The translations under genes and the position numbers were made by a program. DNA of 37,178 nt from a virus, in IMG/VR virus record IMGVR_UViG_3300042885_000830, positions 1 through 37,178 of that record. One strand, written 5' to 3'. The notes beneath the pieces are model-generated. The model worked only from the letters and a program-made list of their open reading frames with translations, was not told the origin of the DNA and searched no databases. Numbering within the stretch: the first letter of the stretch is position 1; each line of letters opens with the position of its first letter. Below are positions 7,766 through 17,048 of this stretch, piece after piece.

Positions 7766-9694
7766 ATGGCAACAGCAAAATCATTACCGGAATTAAATTC
7801 ACAGGTAGATAGTAATTTTCCTAATAACACCACGAAGTTAATCACTCCGACTTTACTCAGGGGTCAGCAAAAGGATTTTATCGTATCTACTCCTTATTCT
7901 TTTTTTGATGGTGTTCCGGGTGCAGGTCAAAATGTTGCAGCAGGGTATTTGATTGGCAAAAGCAGAATTATTGATTTTAACACTCAAATTGAGTATCTAT
8001 ATTCTTCAGGAACAACTACCGCAGTTTGGACGGTAATTACTGCAAGTGGATCACCAGGAGGATCATCAACTCAGCTACAATACAATAACGCAGGGGCTTT
8101 TGGTGGAATTTCTGGGGCTACTACAAACGGAACTGCCGTAACATTTGCTTCAGGTGCATTAATTGGAACAGACTTCAAAGCAAGTGGAAGCGGTGGCGTT
8201 TCAATTCTTAATAGTTCAGGTACGACAGTTGCTTTATTTGGTGCAGGTGGAGGGACAGGCGTTTCATTAAATGGAGGAACAAATATCGGTGCAGCCTCTG
8301 CTGATTATTGGGGATTTGCAGGAGGTACAGGAACGATTGCCATGACTGCAACCGGATCATCATCAGACATCAATATAAACCTTGTACCAAAAGGAACGGG
8401 AGTTCTTCAGTCGAATGGCGTTGAAGTGGTAACGATATCAGGATCACAAACCTTAACCAATAAGACACTAACCTCTCCGGTGGTTACTACGAGCCTTACA
8501 ACGGGGTCTGCGTCTTTTGCGTTGCTCAATACAACTGCCACTACAATAAACTTTGCAGGTGCGGCTACCACCATAGCAATTGGGGCAGCTACGGGAACAT
8601 TGACCCTTAACAATGCAACCGTAGCACTAACGGCAACGCCTTCAACTAGTGCATCCTTTTCAACGGCTACCATTCTGACAAGGGCTTCTGGCGGAAACTT
8701 AGAGAAAATTGTAGCAAGTGGTGGTGGCACAACCAATTTCCTAAGAGCCGATGGAACATGGGCCGCACCATCAGGTAGTGGTGGAATGGCAATCGGTGGT
8801 TCAATTACGAGTGCAACCGCAGGAAGCGTATTATACGCAGGTGTTTCGGGAGTCTTAGCACAATCAAACTCAAACTTCTTTTTTGATGCTACCAACAACC
8901 GATTAGGGATTGGATTTGGAACAACTATTTCCGCAAGATTAGCCTTAGGTGCAGGAACGGCATCTGTTCCACACTTTACACTAACGCCTTCGTCTGCAGC
9001 CTTTACCGGAACAACTGACGGAATGCTGACTTATCAGAACGTATCTTCCGTTCCGAATCTTGTTCTTTACAAAGGAACAGGAGCAACCAATGTATTGACA
9101 ACGGCAAGGAACTCTGACTTTGCCACAGGTTCATCCTCTGGGGTACTTATTGCCGATACCTCTGGAAATCTTACCAAGTCGGGTGACTTGACGGCATTGG
9201 GAATATTTACTCAGACAAATACAATAACGGTAGCCAATACAGCAACCTCTACAACACTACTTGGAACATTAATTGGAAGCTCCACATTACCTGCCAGTTT
9301 TTTTGCAGTAGGTAAGACGATTAAAATATTTGTATCAGGAACTTATAACCAAGACTCAGGGAGTCAAGAATGTGCATTAAAATTGACCATCGGTGGTGTA
9401 GCAGTTGGAACAATAACCTTTTCCCATAATGGAGGTTTGACAACAGTATATTATGATGCAGAATTTACATTGACTTGCAGAACCGTAGGAGCATCTGGAA
9501 CTCTTCAATTTATGGGAATCGGTAGACTAAATCATACTGGAAGTAGTTTACAAAACTATTTTCAAGTAAGTAGTACATCTGGATCAATCAACACCACAGG
9601 AACACTTGCCATTGACTTGCAAGCCGATTGGGTGACCGCAAACGCTGCCAATTCTATTACTGCTTCAATTGTTACCGCTACCTACCTAAACTAA
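7766..9694 (+). CDS. Tail fibre / receptor-binding protein
   Basis: This 642-residue, very Gly/Ser/Thr/Ala-rich protein has the repetitive beta pattern of trimeric phage fibres. Landmarks are GSQTLTNKTLTSPVVTT near residues 225-242, a recurring fibre motif, FLRADGTWAAPSGSGG near 325-340, and NRLGIGFGTT near 378. The last 150 residues are less repetitive and probably form the receptor-binding head. It lies 14 bases after the baseplate-like protein and one base before another fibre-like gene. There is no intramolecular chaperone peptidase motif. The adhesin role is inferred from composition and context. Confidence 0.78.
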   Translation: MATAKSLPELNSQVDSNFPNNTTKLITPTLLRGQQKDFIVSTPYSFFDGVPGAGQNVAAGYLIGKSRIIDFNTQIEYLYSSGTTTAVWTVITASGSPGGSSTQLQYNNAGAFGGISGATTNGTAVTFASGALIGTDFKASGSGGVSILNSSGTTVALFGAGGGTGVSLNGGTNIGAASADYWGFAGGTGTIAMTATGSSSDININLVPKGTGVLQSNGVEVVTISGSQTLTNKTLTSPVVTTSLTTGSASFALLNTTATTINFAGAATTIAIGAATGTLTLNNATVALTATPSTSASFSTATILTRASGGNLEKIVASGGGTTNFLRADGTWAAPSGSGGMAIGGSITSATAGSVLYAGVSGVLAQSNSNFFFDATNNRLGIGFGTTISARLALGAGTASVPHFTLTPSSAAFTGTTDGMLTYQNVSSVPNLVLYKGTGATNVLTTARNSDFATGSSSGVLIADTSGNLTKSGDLTALGIFTQTNTITVANTATSTTLLGTLIGSSTLPASFFAVGKTIKIFVSGTYNQDSGSQECALKLTIGGVAVGTITFSHNGGLTTVYYDAEFTLTCRTVGASGTLQFMGIGRLNHTGSSLQNYFQVSSTSGSINTTGTLAIDLQADWVTANAANSITASIVTATYLN

Positions 9695-9695
9695 T

Positions 9696-10547
9696 ATGCC
9701 ACTAACAGCACTTGGAGGACCGACCGGAACTGTAGTTGTTGGAGATGTCGGAACGGTTTTATTCCCTCAAATTTTACATCCAAATGTCTTTGCTTATATC
9801 GATGCTCAAGCAAGCATCGGATATCAAATGACCAGGACTGAAATTAATGCCATTAATAATTTGGTTTGGGGATTAGTTGGAACGGGACTATGGGATAAAT
9901 TGAACCTCATTTATCCATTCATAGGCAGTTCTTTGAATGCCCAAAAATGGAATTTGAAAGATGTTGCCAATTATAACATAGTATTCACTGGTACTGCATT
10001 TACTACATCAACTGCAAACGGATTGCAAAAAACAACTACGGCCACCACTAGCTATGGCTCAATTCCGTTTAATGTCAGAACACTATTAAGCAATACCAGC
10101 TATCACATAAGTTGCTATGTAGGCACATCACAATCAGGAGGATTAGTTTCCCCATTTGGGTCTTATGCAGGTGTTGTAGGTCAAGTTTTTAGAATATATA
10201 CAAATACTACCTCTTTTGGGGCGCAATTTGGGGGAGCAACTGGTGTTAATATATTTTTAGGTACAACAGGAACTACGGGGTATATTATTGGAACAAGGAC
10301 AGCCATAAACTCTGCATCAGCCTATATTGCTGGAATACCTATTGCAAGGAATACCACAACAGCTTCAGCTACCACTTTGCCAAATGCTGCTAATATAGAT
10401 GTTGGTCTTATGACGCAAGGATTTACATTTGTATCAACCCAAGCCATACGAATGGCTACGGTTGGAAGTTCATTGACGGATTCGGATGCAGCGAATCTAA
10501 ACACACTTGTCCAGGCGTTTCAAACTAAACTTGGTAGGCAAGTCTAA
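9696..10547 (+). CDS. Fibre-associated / receptor-binding protein
   Basis: This 283-residue, beta-rich, Thr/Gly/Ala-rich protein follows the fibre gene by one base. Residues of about 75-240 resemble a lectin-like beta sandwich. The C-terminus (SLTDSDAANLNTLVQAFQTK then LGRQV) is an ending I associate with Bacteroidetes phage tail or adhesion proteins. It is the last gene of the rightward tail block; a terminator inside the convergent gene lies just beyond. Its stop overlaps the stop of the minus-strand SGNH hydrolase by four bases. Likely a second adhesin or a fibre tip; the exact ligand is unknown. Confidence 0.65.
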   Translation: MPLTALGGPTGTVVVGDVGTVLFPQILHPNVFAYIDAQASIGYQMTRTEINAINNLVWGLVGTGLWDKLNLIYPFIGSSLNAQKWNLKDVANYNIVFTGTAFTTSTANGLQKTTTATTSYGSIPFNVRTLLSNTSYHISCYVGTSQSGGLVSPFGSYAGVVGQVFRIYTNTTSFGAQFGGATGVNIFLGTTGTTGYIIGTRTAINSASAYIAGIPIARNTTTASATTLPNAANIDVGLMTQGFTFVSTQAIRMATVGSSLTDSDAANLNTLVQAFQTKLGRQV

Positions 10548-11230
10548 TAAGTAGGAATCTGCTTCTTAAACGCCCTGCCTCCGATCTTCATTTCAATAAC
10601 AGGCCCCTCAATAATAGGGGTCTTTTTTGTTAATATCGGCCCTTGAAACCAACTCCACCACGACCGGAACATTCTTAAATATCCTGCGTTATCAGGATGC
10701 ACTCCGTCTGGTCCGGCCACAGAGGAAGGTAACATCCACAGATTACAAACTCTTGCCCCGGCAGCGTATGCTTCCTCAACAGTTACTGGTACAATAACGG
10801 TATCGAGAATATCCAGAAAGGTTGGATAGTTCCGGCATTTAATGGGCGTGTTGCAGATAATCTCAGCGTTGGGCCAGAACTTCCGAACACTATCCAGAAA
10901 CCGACCATATTCTTGTTGAAAGCGAACTTGAGGATTGAATTTGCTATCATTGAAAGCCCCTCCCAGAATGATGTAGGTAGGGTTGTAGTTTCGTGAAAGA
11001 TACAACGCACTCCACATCGAGGTAGGAATACTATCCATGTATGTGCTGCCAGAGATTGCCATATTCACCACCGTTTGTGGTTTTACAGTCTTCTTTAATC
11101 GTCCCACCCAACTACTATCCGGATGTGTAGCCCCTCCGCCACGTTCGATGCTAGTCCCGAAAACAAGAAATGTCTGTGCCTGTACCGACCCTGTCAGCAA
11201 GAAGGCAAGTAAAATAAGAATGCGTTTCAT
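10544..11230 (-). CDS. Secreted SGNH/GDSL-type hydrolase (esterase)
   Basis: This 228-residue protein has a clear Sec signal peptide (MKRILILLAFLLTGSVQAQ, cleavage near 18-19). SGNH blocks follow: FGTS with the candidate nucleophile Ser27, a later Gly in NMAISGST, GGAFNDS (block III Asn, residues 90-96), and PDGVH with the Asp175/His178 pair. Members are esterases or deacetylases acting on carbohydrate O-acetyl groups and lipids. Here it would work outside the cytoplasm, for example removing acetyl groups from host surface glycans. It is encoded against the tail operon, next to the fibre genes, which fits a role linked to receptor chemistry. Phage SGNH enzymes are more often virion parts without a signal peptide, so the signal peptide is odd. 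Confidence 0.8.
   Translation of the reverse strand: MKRILILLAFLLTGSVQAQTFLVFGTSIERGGGATHPDSSWVGRLKKTVKPQTVVNMAISGSTYMDSIPTSMWSALYLSRNYNPTYIILGGAFNDSKFNPQVRFQQEYGRFLDSVRKFWPNAEIICNTPIKCRNYPTFLDILDTVIVPVTVEEAYAAGARVCNLWMLPSSVAGPDGVHPDNAGYLRMFRSWWSWFQGPILTKKTPIIEGPVIEMKIGGRAFKKQIPTY
10602..10628 (+). terminator. Intrinsic terminator embedded in the convergent SGNH gene
   Basis: CCCCT (10604-10608) and AGGGG (10616-10620), extended by a G-T and a G-C pair, are followed by TTTTTT (10623-10628) on the plus strand. It lies 55 bases past the fibre stop, inside the 3' coding part of the minus-strand hydrolase. Confidence 0.7.
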
Positions 11231-11259
11231 TTTGCAAAGAACGGGATTTCAGCTATGTA

Positions 11260-11292
11260 TTTGTCTAATTTGGGTTCATGTTCGTATCTTTC
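11260..11292 (+). promoter_or_regulatory. Possible promoter for the 11316 operon
   Basis: TTTG (11260-11263), a 21-base gap and TATCTTTC (11285-11292) resemble the Bacteroidetes consensus with one mismatch and a long spacer. It lies in the only non-coding gap between the divergent hydrolase and the rightward structural block. Confidence 0.4.
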
Positions 11293-11315
11293 CACCATTA
11301 AAGCAAAAAATCAGC

Positions 11316-11684
11316 ATGACAATCAAAATAAGCAAGGCGGCTCAATTGTACTTTGCCCTGAGTGATTTAACCAATAAAGAACTCTCATTTACAACCGCAT
11401 ACCGCATTAAGCGAAATCTTGACCGATTGAAATCAATTGGTGAAAAGTACACGGAAGAATTGAATGCTGAATTTGAAACGATACTGCCAAAAAAGGAAGT
11501 GTATGCGGATGGCGAGTTAAAACAATACCACACAATTGCAGATTCAATAGTGTTCAAAAGATGGGATGAGTCGGGTGAAATGGAGGATTTGGATTTGAAA
11601 GTATTGTCCTTAGAAGGTGAAGATATGAAATTCTCTGCCCGTCAAATTGAAGCCCTTGAATCAATCTTAACATTCGAAATCTAA
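11316..11684 (+). CDS. Hypothetical phage protein, helical N-terminus
   Basis: This 122-residue protein starts MTIKISKAAQLYFALSDL. I chose ATG 11316 because the longer open frame back to 11037 runs through the divergent hydrolase gene and its promoter region. The first 60 residues are helical; the rest is acidic (ESGEMEDLDLKVLSLEGED). It is the first gene of a tight operon in which each gene overlaps the next by one base (TAATG). It recalls small phage proteins of the DUF1617 kind, but that is only a resemblance. Function is unknown, probably assembly related because of its neighbours. Confidence 0.65.
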   Translation: MTIKISKAAQLYFALSDLTNKELSFTTAYRIKRNLDRLKSIGEKYTEELNAEFETILPKKEVYADGELKQYHTIADSIVFKRWDESGEMEDLDLKVLSLEGEDMKFSARQIEALESILTFEI

Positions 11685-12226
11685 TGGCACAGAAAACAAG
11701 AGAAGAACTAAATGCGGCTAATGCAGCCTTATTTGTCAACAACGAAACTGGTGACATCACACCGGATGAAGAAAGGGCATACAACGAGGATGTCAATGAT
11801 TCCTTTGCAATTCGTTATGAGTTTGATGTAACCATCACAGACACGGCTGCAATTCAAGGGATGGCTACTAACCCAATTCTATTAGTAGAGAATGACGAGG
11901 TTAGTTATCTGCAATTGATTGCAGCTACTATTCTAATGAATAATGACGGCACGACCCCATATGACTTTACGGGTTATATGTCAATTATTGGCACGGTTGA
12001 GAGTAATGTCAAAGCATTTAGTGCCGCTATGAATGTTAGTATTGGTTCTGGCACAACATCTATATTAACCTTTCCGGTGAATGTGCCAAATACACATAAC
12101 TTGTTTTTGACCTATAAAGCAGCCGATAACTCAGGTGGTTTAGCACTCTCAGCGTTTTCGGATGCAACAGAAGGTGATCACACCCTTCGGGTTTACGGAA
12201 CCTACACTAAATTCCCGATATCATAA
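11684..12226 (+). CDS. Hypothetical phage structural protein
   Basis: This 180-residue protein starts MAQKTREELNAANAALF, an opening I associate with tail or appendage proteins of Bacteroidetes phages. The N-terminal 45 residues are acidic and helical. The remainder is Thr/Ala/Gly/Asn-rich and probably a beta sandwich (residues 50-178). It overlaps both neighbours by one base, so translation is probably coupled. It has no signal peptide or catalytic motif. A minor virion component is the best guess; no specific function can be read. Confidence 0.62.
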   Translation: MAQKTREELNAANAALFVNNETGDITPDEERAYNEDVNDSFAIRYEFDVTITDTAAIQGMATNPILLVENDEVSYLQLIAATILMNNDGTTPYDFTGYMSIIGTVESNVKAFSAAMNVSIGSGTTSILTFPVNVPNTHNLFLTYKAADNSGGLALSAFSDATEGDHTLRVYGTYTKFPIS

Positions 12227-14322
12227 TGGGCAACGCACATCCTTTCTACCGATTCAGTCCGGCCAATGTCAATGGTGGATTTGAACCAGGGTACAGTCTT
12301 CAGTCAACCAAGTCAAAGGAGTTTCAAAACCTTTATTCGAACGGGGATTTGGTTGGTCAAACCATTGGTGCGGCCATTAAGAACTTTCAGGCTAACATTG
12401 ACACCTTGAATCTGCCTGAAGAAGGTGGTGAATTAAGATTGGTTTATCCAAAGCCTTACCCAACCATTTCAGGGACTCAGACATTGATATTTAATGTCCA
12501 GAATGACCAACTCCATGCCGTTGATTCAACGCAGAAGGCAATCATGACATTGGACTTGGTCGATGGTATTGTGGTTGATTCCGTGTTCGACGCTTATACT
12601 ATTGTTACGGCTACACAAGCCTACGATGACCCGATTGTAGATGTGGAATTATTGGTTAAACGGGCTTTGGAAATCTATTATCAGAACGGTTCAGCCATAT
12701 TCCCGATTACCTATTCATTCGACCGGACAACGGGCATTGCAACCAGTTCAATTGCGAGGGGTAAGGATTGGGAGGTTGATCTGGACACGGGCGTTGTTGG
12801 TCGGTATCCGGCACAATCAAACCCATTTGCCCCGGTGAAATCCGTGACTTTTTCAGCTTTGATTCCATCTCAGAATTACATCCTGAGTCTGATGGAACGG
12901 ATCATTTCATTGACCATCGCTGACCAGACTTTGACGGCTAGTGATCTGATCAATGCAATCAATCTCTTGCATCTTCCCGATGATTACACGGTAACCACCG
13001 ACACGGATTCATCAGGGGCGATTGAACGGGTTTCAACCCTGTTTACAGGTGAAAGGTCGTTTGCTTTAGTAGCACGTACTGACGGCTCTTTCTGGTACTT
13101 TCAGAGATTCGTGATTGATAGTTCATCTGCGATTGATCAGTTTTTATCAGATTACGTCATTGCCACAGATTTACCGTATGAACCATTGACAGGTCAATTG
13201 TTCCAAGGCAATTGGTACGACATGGATTTGATTCAGTTTGACAATGGATGTGAACCTGAAGAGGTAGACACGTTCCAGATGCCGATCAAAACGGGTGACA
13301 CTTATCAATTCAACATCATTCCTGAACAGGCCAACCTGACCGGATTAACCTCTTGTCAAATCGGTCTGTTCGATGAGAACCTAAACTTTGTGAGTGAGAT
13401 TGGAACGGCAGTTTATCCAGAGTGCTTTACTGCAAATATTTCAATTGAATTAACTGAATCCGACATCCTCAATATTTTTGATTCAGACGTTGATAATACG
13501 TATAATGGATACGATTGTAATGGGGATTTGGTTTTTAGCTATACTGTTCCTTGGTCTGAAATTAGCAATTTTCTAAACTATGGACAAGAAACTGCTGACT
13601 ACATTAATGCCCTTAATGAAGTTGTTGTCTCTTATGTTTATACCGATTCAGACGGGATTATTTTCATATTTGATGTTGCAGATTTTTATCCATCTACTCA
13701 AACTGCTGAATTTGTAGCTAATGCTCTTATTGTTCCTTCAGATGACATAAGATGTTCAAGTGCTACTCAATTCCAAGCAACTGTCACAATCCCATCCGCA
13801 CCAGATGGATGCTATGTATTCGGGCTATACGATGACAACTACCCTTACCAATCAATCTTTGCGTTCTCGAATACACTTTACTTGAACAATGAGGATTGCT
13901 TCAGTTCAATGTGGCAATTCGGATCGTCTGAGGATGCCATTATTGAGGGGTTTGAATACTATTCCGGTTGGATGCAACAGTTACGGCTACCCATCAACGG
14001 GGCAGGACAAAAGCCAAAGATTGAAGAGTCAATTTATCGGAACTCAGATGGAACGTATCAAAGACCTTCCAATTATTCTGATTTAACCGTAGATTTGCAT
14101 TCGGATTATTTGGACTTAGAAACAAGGAATGCGGTATTTTCTGCCACAAGATGCCCGATCCTAATTTTCGAAGACCAATCAATATTTGTTAGTGGGGATT
14201 TGGACGTTGCCACCGTTCAGGATTTCAGTAACAAAACATCTTATAGAAAACTTGCACAAATGAAGTTTTCCGCACTGATTCAGGGCTTTCAGCCCAATAA
14301 CAACGCCTGCATAGGGTGTTAA
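12226..14322 (+). CDS. Large virion protein, possibly tail appendage
   Basis: This 698-residue, acidic, beta-rich protein starts MGNAHPFYRFSPANVNGGFE. The N-terminal 130 residues look like an attachment domain. The middle contains beta-sandwich-like segments (TGDTYQFNIIPEQANLTGL near 363). Residues of about 400-510 are encoded by a more AT-rich stretch (13430-13750) that looks like an inserted domain. Cys residues cluster in the last third and at the end (NNACIGC). It sits between two structural genes and is translationally coupled to the first. Possible roles are an appendage or adsorption protein. I recognise no enzyme motif. Confidence 0.6.
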   Translation: MGNAHPFYRFSPANVNGGFEPGYSLQSTKSKEFQNLYSNGDLVGQTIGAAIKNFQANIDTLNLPEEGGELRLVYPKPYPTISGTQTLIFNVQNDQLHAVDSTQKAIMTLDLVDGIVVDSVFDAYTIVTATQAYDDPIVDVELLVKRALEIYYQNGSAIFPITYSFDRTTGIATSSIARGKDWEVDLDTGVVGRYPAQSNPFAPVKSVTFSALIPSQNYILSLMERIISLTIADQTLTASDLINAINLLHLPDDYTVTTDTDSSGAIERVSTLFTGERSFALVARTDGSFWYFQRFVIDSSSAIDQFLSDYVIATDLPYEPLTGQLFQGNWYDMDLIQFDNGCEPEEVDTFQMPIKTGDTYQFNIIPEQANLTGLTSCQIGLFDENLNFVSEIGTAVYPECFTANISIELTESDILNIFDSDVDNTYNGYDCNGDLVFSYTVPWSEISNFLNYGQETADYINALNEVVVSYVYTDSDGIIFIFDVADFYPSTQTAEFVANALIVPSDDIRCSSATQFQATVTIPSAPDGCYVFGLYDDNYPYQSIFAFSNTLYLNNEDCFSSMWQFGSSEDAIIEGFEYYSGWMQQLRLPINGAGQKPKIEESIYRNSDGTYQRPSNYSDLTVDLHSDYLDLETRNAVFSATRCPILIFEDQSIFVSGDLDVATVQDFSNKTSYRKLAQMKFSALIQGFQPNNNACIGC

Positions 14323-14337
14323 AATTCAAACATTCAA

Positions 14338-15180
14338 ATGAATATTACTCTCAATTGTCCTCCGGTTTCTTGCTATAAGAACTACCGTTGTGACGTGGAT
14401 TATAAAGGTCGGATCATTGGGGCAGCTTTGGTGAAAAAGACCGTTGCTAGCCTCATCGACAAGACAGATGCTACTACTCTTCTGGATTCCATTTTCTACC
14501 AAGCACTTGACGGGAATGCTATCATGTTCCTGAACATTGCAGGTGACAAGCCGAAACCAGAAACGGCAGAACTTCCGGGTGTTGGATTGCGTATCAATCG
14601 ACCAGGGGCGAAAACTCACACATTGAACTTCATCGATGCTCAGGTTATTGCCAACGTGGATTCGTACAATAAAATCCTTCGTTCTTCACAGAACTATGAC
14701 CTGTACTACTTCACACCGGAGTTGTACTGGGATGCTTCTGGAACGCAGGTAACCGTTATCGGTGATCCAGTTATCCAGAATGACCTGACTCAGTTTATCA
14801 ACGGTGAAACGATGATCAAATGGGTGGCAGATTCAAACCCTGTTCCTTCTGATTTCGACACGGATAAATTACTTGAAGGTCTGTTCTACGAGGTAAGCGG
14901 AGTTGATGCGATTGCTGCACCAATCGGTTTCATTCAGACTGAAACGTATACAGCCTCTCTGAACTACGATTTTGGTTCACAAAGTCTTCCATCAACTGTT
15001 TGGTCACTCGGTTCATCTGCTGCCGTTATTGCCAACTTAGGCGCAACGATTGACGCAACAACTGGTTCACTTGACATTGATCCGCAAGTTGTTGGGGATT
15101 ATGTCTTGACCGTAGTTGCATCCAACGAAGCCGGATGTATCTTTGGAACTATTGATGTATCAATAACTGTAACTGCATAA
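14338..15180 (+). CDS. Probable major tail (tube) protein with C-terminal Ig-like domain
   Basis: This 280-residue protein starts MNITLNCPPVSCYKNYRCDV. Residues 1-190 form a compact alpha/beta region. Residues of about 195-280 look like an Ig-like fold ending TVVASNEAGC...DVSITVTA, the pattern of the decorative Ig domains often fused to tail tube or capsid proteins. Codon use is richer in C/T-ending codons, as in the capsid gene, consistent with high expression. It directly precedes the portal gene. The tail tube call is inference from size, Ig fusion and codon use; a capsid decoration protein is an alternative. Confidence 0.5.
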   Translation: MNITLNCPPVSCYKNYRCDVDYKGRIIGAALVKKTVASLIDKTDATTLLDSIFYQALDGNAIMFLNIAGDKPKPETAELPGVGLRINRPGAKTHTLNFIDAQVIANVDSYNKILRSSQNYDLYYFTPELYWDASGTQVTVIGDPVIQNDLTQFINGETMIKWVADSNPVPSDFDTDKLLEGLFYEVSGVDAIAAPIGFIQTETYTASLNYDFGSQSLPSTVWSLGSSAAVIANLGATIDATTGSLDIDPQVVGDYVLTVVASNEAGCIFGTIDVSITVTA

Positions 15181-15184
15181 TAAC

Positions 15185-17005
15185 GTGAACGAGCAACTTC
15201 TTTTGGGCATCATCAAACTCCTTTCGAAAGACAAAATCAGAGAGGGTAAATCAGAGTACATCCATGACATCCGTGAGATTGCGGATGAACTGGAGCCGCA
15301 CTTTGACGAAGACTACCCGAAGAAGTTGCTTCGTGTGCAGCATCCGGGTGAGCAGGATTGGATGAAAATCTACCGGAAGGAACGATGGCAACCAAAAACA
15401 AGAACGGCAACCGGAAGGGTTTATACTACCCTGCAAAAGATTCAGCAAGCGGATGATTTCAAGATCATTTTCAAGAATGACTTTGCCGACATCGGGATAA
15501 GCGAGAGCAACCCGAAAGGATTACCATCGAACTATTGCCTTGAAAATCTGCCAAAGTTTGGTTCAATCGAAACATGGACTTTCTCATTGGGTTTATCCAA
15601 GTACCTGGAGAACCCAAACTCGGTGGTTTTTGTCGGTCCTGATCTGGAATCATGGATTGAAGACCCAACACCAGGCAATGAAATGTTCATCAACTGGGAG
15701 AAACCATACCCTCACGTATTTGAAGAGGATCACATCGTCTACAAGGCTGATGGTGGAATAATTTTCAAACTGGATCAATACGAAAATAAGGACGGTGACA
15801 AGGTCCAACGAAAGTATGACCAATTCCTTGCCATCTCAATGGAAGGTCTGGTTCTGGTTCGTCAGATAAGACCCTACAACGGAAGCGAGGATGTATTCGA
15901 TACGTTCGTTGCACCTTATCCATTCCTTCAATATCCGATCTATTCGCTTGGTTCGGTAATCTGTGAAATTGAAGATGGTCAAATAGTTTATGATTCAATC
16001 CTTACTCCTTGTCTCCCTGCATGGAATGATGCCTTGTTTACCAATGACGATCTTTTGGTTAATAAAGCCCTTCATTCAAATCCAATCTTTTGGCGTTATA
16101 AAAACAGCCCATGCAAGACCTGTAACGGATCAGGCTTGTTATCTGGAAAGGACAATACACAAAGAACTTGCTCAAGCTGTAGCGGAAACGGACTGGGATC
16201 GGAAGGTTCACCATTCGCCACCATCGAAATAAACCTGCAAAAGAAGAACGCAACCAATCCAGATGTCCAATATCCAACTGGCCCACCTGCCGGATATATC
16301 CAACTCGACATTGCAGCCCTTGAAGCCCAAAAGAAGGACATTGATGACGACATATACCGAGGCTTCCAAGCGATTGGAATTGAACTACTAGCAAATGTAC
16401 CTGCATCGCAATCTGGCATCGCTAAACAATACGACCGGAAGGAACTAAACACCTTCTTTTTTCAGGTAGCGGTTCACCTTGGCTATCTGATTGAAGAAAT
16501 ATCCTTTGCCATTTTCCTGCAAAGATACCGGACGGAAATCGAATCAAGGCTCTTGACATTGGATCAGATCGAGGCCAACAAGCCCAAGGTTGTGATACCG
16601 TCAGACTATGATGTGCTAACCACACAAGTCCTGTCTGCTAACCTTTCTGATGCGATTAAAAACCAGTTTGACCCGATCATTACAATGGGCCTGACTGCTC
16701 AGTACACAGAGAAAGTATTTGGTGAAAATAGCTATCAGTTGAAGGTTCTAAAAATCAAGACGGCTCTTGATCCATTGCCGTATATGACCGCAGAAGAGAA
16801 ACTGATTCTCAAGGATTCAATGGGTTGTACCGAACTTGACTACATCACATCGGCTTATCTGAGTTCATTCGTCACGGAGTTGATTGAAGTCAATATGGAT
16901 TGGATTAATGAACCAAGGCCAAAGCAACGAGCCGATGTGAAGGCAATGGCAATGGAGAAACAAAAAGAAATCAAAGCCGGATTGGTTACGTTGATGCCTG
17001 AATAG
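15185..17005 (+). CDS. Portal protein with DnaJ-like zinc motif
   Basis: This 606-residue protein starts at GTG 15185, since no ATG fits nearby. Size, acidic composition, a helical C-terminal third with the long-helix pattern of portals and the position next to a MuF-like gene indicate the portal: the dodecameric ring through which DNA enters the head and to which terminase docks. It carries two CxxCxGxG motifs (C310-KT-C313-NGSG and C329-SS-C332-SGNG), the arrangement of DnaJ-type zinc modules, inserted in the middle of the chain. The insert probably holds one zinc ion and may form an outer loop of the ring. No frame damage is seen. Confidence 0.68.
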   Translation: MNEQLLLGIIKLLSKDKIREGKSEYIHDIREIADELEPHFDEDYPKKLLRVQHPGEQDWMKIYRKERWQPKTRTATGRVYTTLQKIQQADDFKIIFKNDFADIGISESNPKGLPSNYCLENLPKFGSIETWTFSLGLSKYLENPNSVVFVGPDLESWIEDPTPGNEMFINWEKPYPHVFEEDHIVYKADGGIIFKLDQYENKDGDKVQRKYDQFLAISMEGLVLVRQIRPYNGSEDVFDTFVAPYPFLQYPIYSLGSVICEIEDGQIVYDSILTPCLPAWNDALFTNDDLLVNKALHSNPIFWRYKNSPCKTCNGSGLLSGKDNTQRTCSSCSGNGLGSEGSPFATIEINLQKKNATNPDVQYPTGPPAGYIQLDIAALEAQKKDIDDDIYRGFQAIGIELLANVPASQSGIAKQYDRKELNTFFFQVAVHLGYLIEEISFAIFLQRYRTEIESRLLTLDQIEANKPKVVIPSDYDVLTTQVLSANLSDAIKNQFDPIITMGLTAQYTEKVFGENSYQLKVLKIKTALDPLPYMTAEEKLILKDSMGCTELDYITSAYLSSFVTELIEVNMDWINEPRPKQRADVKAMAMEKQKEIKAGLVTLMPE

Positions 17006-17014
17006 ATACGTAAA

Positions 17015-17044
17015 TAAAAAGCCCTACCATTTCTGGTAAGGCTT
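17015..17044 (-). terminator. Intrinsic terminator of the tmRNA
   Basis: On the minus strand AAGCCTTACC (17044-17035) and GGTAGGGCTT (17028-17019) form ten continuous pairs (one G-U) around a six-base loop, followed by TTT. It starts four bases after the tag stop codon, so the hairpin may also be the last helix of the mature coding piece. Confidence 0.8.
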
Positions 17045-17048
17045 CCAA

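Noticed and set aside
11037-11315. Long upstream extension of the gene at 11316
   Set aside because: It lies under the divergent SGNH gene with its intact signal peptide and motifs; ATG 11316 follows a promoter-like element.
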